NCBI GenBank assembly: GCA_039105265.1
Contig: JAPFFF010000001.1
Span: 496,001-560,000 of the forward strand
Direction: 5' to 3'
Length of the DNA stretch: 64,000 nucleotides
Source: Tritrichomonas musculus
Taxonomy: Eukaryota > Parabasalia > Tritrichomonadida > Tritrichomonadidae
Shown here: piece after piece, positions 61,282-64,000 of the stretch
Position numbering within the stretch: the stretch's first letter is position 1
Layout: every line of letters starts with the position of its first letter
The notes under the pieces: generated by a model
Databases searched by the model: none
What the model was told of the DNA's origin: nothing
Seen by the model: the letters and a program-made list of their open reading frames with translations, nothing else
Made by a program: the position numbers and the translations under genes

Positions 61282-62694
61282 ATGTCTAATAATCAAAACG
61301 AACATGAACACCAACATATGGAATCGTATCGTCTGCATACGGTCCCACCACGTGAACTTCGTCGTGAAATGAGACGCGAAGAAAGAGAAGAACGTCGTGA
61401 AGAACGTCATGCAGCCCGAAATGGAAATGGTAAAGAGTTAAGCTCATATAAACTCGAAACAGTTCCTCCAAGAGAATTGAGAAGAGAGATGAGACGCGAA
61501 GAAAGAGAAGAACGACGTGAAGCAAGGCGTGCAGCTCGTGAAGAATCATCAGATTCAGATTCAGAAGATCCACGAAAACAAGTTAAACGAGAGATGAAAG
61601 AAGAAGAACGAGCTCAACGTGACCAAGCGAAGTTTGCACGCAAAGAAGCGAAAGAAGAAGCACGAGAAGCGAAACAAGATGCGAAAGAAGCGAAACGAGA
61701 AGCTAAAGATGAAAGGAAAGAACAAAAACAAGAATTGAAAGATTCGAAACGTGTAACTAAAGAAGAAGCACATGAAGCTAAAGAAGAACAACGTGAAGCA
61801 CGTCACAATGCTAAAGAAGAAGCACGTGAAGCGAAACGCGAAGCTAAAGAAGAACGCAAAGAAGACAAACGTGAAGCTAAAGAAGAACGAAAAGAAGACA
61901 AACTTGAAGAGAAACAAGCGAAACGCGAAGCTAAAGAAGAACGCCGTTCAGAAAAAGCAGAAGAGAAACAAGCGAAACGCGAAGCTAAAGAAGAGCGCCG
62001 TTCAGAGAAAGACGAAGAGAAACAAGCGAAACGAGAAGCTAAAGAAAATCGTCGAAGTGAGAAAATTGAAGAGAAAGCAGCTCGTCGTTCAGAGAGAGCG
62101 GAAGAGAAGCAAGCCAAAGAAGTTGACAAAGCAGAACGAAGGCAAGATAAATACGAAGAGAAAGAAGCGCGTCATAACGCAAAGATCGAACGCAAAGGTG
62201 AGAAAGAAGAGGCGAAAGTTCGGAAGCATCAAGAGAAAGCAATTCGTTGCCAAGATAAAGAAATAGCGAAAGCCGAACGAAAGAACGACAAAGAAGAAGA
62301 GAAAGAAGCTCGTCAAGAAGCTAAAGCCGAACGAAAAGAAGCGAAGTTGGAAGAGAAAGTTGGACGAAGACAAGATAAAATCGAGGCTAAACAAGCTAAG
62401 CAAGCAGAGAAAGCAGAGAAAGCAGAAGATAAAGCAGAGCGTCGTGGAGAGAAACAAGAAGAGAAAATGCATCGTCGCTCGGAGAAAGCAGAGTACAAAA
62501 CAGCTAAGAAAGAAGAGAAAGCAGCACGTCGTGCAGAAAGAAGAGAAGAGTCGTCAGACTCAGACTCGTCGTCAGGTCACGACAACGACAGGATCGAACG
62601 CAAAATCCGTCGAATTGAGAACAAGCGTGATCGTCGTGATGTAAAAACAGAGAACAAGATTGATCACTTGAAATCTCGTATCGATCAATACTAA
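61282..62694 (+). CDS. charged single-helix/coiled-coil protein, family copy 3, 470 aa
   Basis: Nearly identical in protein and DNA to copy 2 but on the opposite strand. It has the same MSNNQNEHEHQHMESYRLHTVP start, N-terminal internal duplication, Ser/Asp clusters and C-terminal block. It lacks one KEERRSEKAEEKQAKREA unit and an ARQEAKAERKE unit present in copy 2. The three genes of this family in one window point to local amplification of a lineage-specific family. The coding sequences are far more alike than their flanks, which suggests gene conversion or strong constraint. Function unknown. Confidence 0.8.
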   Translation: MSNNQNEHEHQHMESYRLHTVPPRELRREMRREEREERREERHAARNGNGKELSSYKLETVPPRELRREMRREEREERREARRAAREESSDSDSEDPRKQVKREMKEEERAQRDQAKFARKEAKEEAREAKQDAKEAKREAKDERKEQKQELKDSKRVTKEEAHEAKEEQREARHNAKEEAREAKREAKEERKEDKREAKEERKEDKLEEKQAKREAKEERRSEKAEEKQAKREAKEERRSEKDEEKQAKREAKENRRSEKIEEKAARRSERAEEKQAKEVDKAERRQDKYEEKEARHNAKIERKGEKEEAKVRKHQEKAIRCQDKEIAKAERKNDKEEEKEARQEAKAERKEAKLEEKVGRRQDKIEAKQAKQAEKAEKAEDKAERRGEKQEEKMHRRSEKAEYKTAKKEEKAARRAERREESSDSDSSSGHDNDRIERKIRRIENKRDRRDVKTENKIDHLKSRIDQY

Positions 62695-64000
62695 GACTAA
62701 AGGTGTAAATTAAAGTTGATTAATTTGAAAATATATTAAATAAACTATAGAATTTTTATAAATTTTTATTTAAAAAATTATATTTTTGATTATTATTTTA
62801 ACATTAAAAAACTAATACGATTTAAACTGAATGATAGTCTTTATTTTAAGGCATTTATATAGTTTTATGTAAAAATATGGAAAATAAACTTGATTTTGGC
62901 GAAGCATTCATCAATAATATATAAAAGGTTTCCCCATTTTGCAAAATTTCAATTTAATGTTTTTCTATTCATACTACAAATTAAAATTCTATAATATATA
63001 ATATATAATATATAAAAAATATTTTCTTTTTTTTTTTTCGAAGATTTTACGAATAATTCAATGCGTCGAAAAAACCAAAGAGTTGGTTTTAAATATAACT
63101 TTCTGATTTCTATAAAAATCAATGTTATATAGTTTTAAAGCAAAACCTGAAAATTTTGGATTTATCAATATAAAAATAATGCTGAATAAGATAAATAATT
63201 TATTAATTAATGTTCATCTTTGGTATATCTATGTTGAAAATGCTGTTTTTTGATGCATTATCATTAAATTTGAAGATATTTCAAGCATACTATGATATTT
63301 CTATCCAAAATGTTTCTGGATGGTTGCAAGTAATCGATGATATCAATTAAAAAGGTTTGCAAAGCTTTTGATGATAATTTTGCCTTTTTGAAAATAAAAA
63401 TATGATTTATGATCACTTTCGAGTTGTACCTTTAAAAATTGTGGGGTTTTGTCAAATATTACTGATACCTATGATTGACATCCGAATTGATTTTTTTCTT
63501 TTCTCTTAATTCCCATAACAAAATTTATATGAAATCTTGGCGCCAAAAATTAATAGACAAATTGTCTTTCAAAAATTAATACATATAAATTGGGTTATCG
63601 TATTTTTCTGCCCCACTTTTTCAAAGGAAAACAAAATAAAATAATTTTATCTTAATAAAAAAAGATAAAATAATATTCGTTTTGAATGAATTAAAATCTA
63701 AATTTTATTATTAATATGTAACTATTAAATAATTGATTAATTTGCATTATTGGTTATTAAAAAAAAAGCATATGATTATAATTAAAAACCAAATTATTAC
63801 GAATTTTTTATGGTTATAATCATGATCGCAATAGGTCATTATCCAGGTTAATCTCATTCAATTTTTTCACGATGGAAGGTGACTCGAAAAAAAGGAAGAA
63901 ATTTTGGCCAAATTTGAAATTGATATATTTTTGGATAATCGTTTTTTTCTATGCCACTTTTTGAATGGTAGCTACTCATTGAAAGTAAAAAACCGCCATC
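62695..64000. other. AT-rich intergenic region to window end
   Basis: No gene seen. Two diverged copies of a segment like AT(C)GT(A/T)TTTTTCT(G/A)(C/T)(C/G)CCACTTTTT occur at about 63597-63620 and 63938-63962, the second followed by GAATGG and the first by CAAAGG. They recall the CACTTTTTGA core of the palindromes near 59.3 kb. A GGCGCC site lies near 63540. Confidence 0.4.

Larger units (their letters stand above)
57507..62694. repeat. inverted duplication of charged-helix gene
   Basis: Arms of about 1.5-1.75 kb (left 57507 to about 59230, right about 60480 to 62694) in head-to-head orientation around roughly 1.2 kb of AT-rich spacer. Match is near complete in the genes and falls in the flanks. 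Downstream (3') flanks after the stop codons differ, so the duplicated unit ends at about the stop. Confidence 0.8.

Overview
The window looks like nuclear DNA of a parabasalid protist, most likely a trichomonad of the Tritrichomonas type. The evidence is long intron-free genes, AT-rich spacers, a Maverick/Polinton element, and typical trichomonad families: a short two-repeat Myb protein, a NEK kinase, an ankyrin protein with a trichomonad-type leader region, and a CARMIL-like LRR protein. The species call is inference. No tRNA, rRNA or CRISPR array was seen.

Layout. 1-13.6 kb: a compact Polinton/Maverick fossil with tightly packed genes on both strands (fibre-like protein, packaging ATPase, part of a protein-primed PolB carrying an HNH-type module, small accessory proteins, two tandem arrays). 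13.7-15.5 kb: a decayed DNA-transposase gene. 15.66-17.24 kb: a non-coding element with terminal inverted repeats. 17.6-20.3 kb: an anomalous island whose reading frames are open and protein-like only if TAA and TAG are read as glutamine. 22-31 kb: ordinary host genes (Myb, HP1-like chromodomain protein, DHHC-type acyltransferase variant, ARF-like GTPase, coatomer alpha, a small SR-like protein), with a MULE-like MITE at 25.4-26.4 kb that has a 9-bp target duplication. 31.7-38.4 kb: a 2209-residue NEK1-like kinase whose repeat-rich second half becomes abruptly GC-rich. 38.9-47.8 kb: a charged-helix protein, a DNAJC3/P58IPK-like cochaperone, a CARMIL-like protein and a UBL-UBA protein. 48.6-53.5 kb: an ankyrin gene whose 33-codon repeats lie as islands in a 3.6-kb decayed minisatellite. 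54.6-57 kb: two proteins of unknown function. 57.5-62.7 kb: two near-identical charged-helix genes in inverted orientation around an AT-rich spacer with strong palindromes; both are paralogues of the 38.9-kb gene.

Host genes are mostly single transcription units with short spacers. Coatomer alpha, the ARF-like GTPase and the acyltransferase are all membrane-traffic functions but show no sign of co-regulation. The observation most worth following is the TAA/TAG-as-glutamine island at about 18.2-20.3 kb. It suggests DNA acquired from an organism with a non-standard code (ciliate, hexamitid diplomonad or oxymonad type), or an undescribed element using such a code. Second-rank observations are the exploded ankyrin gene, the inverted charged-helix pair and the GC-rich half of the NEK gene.
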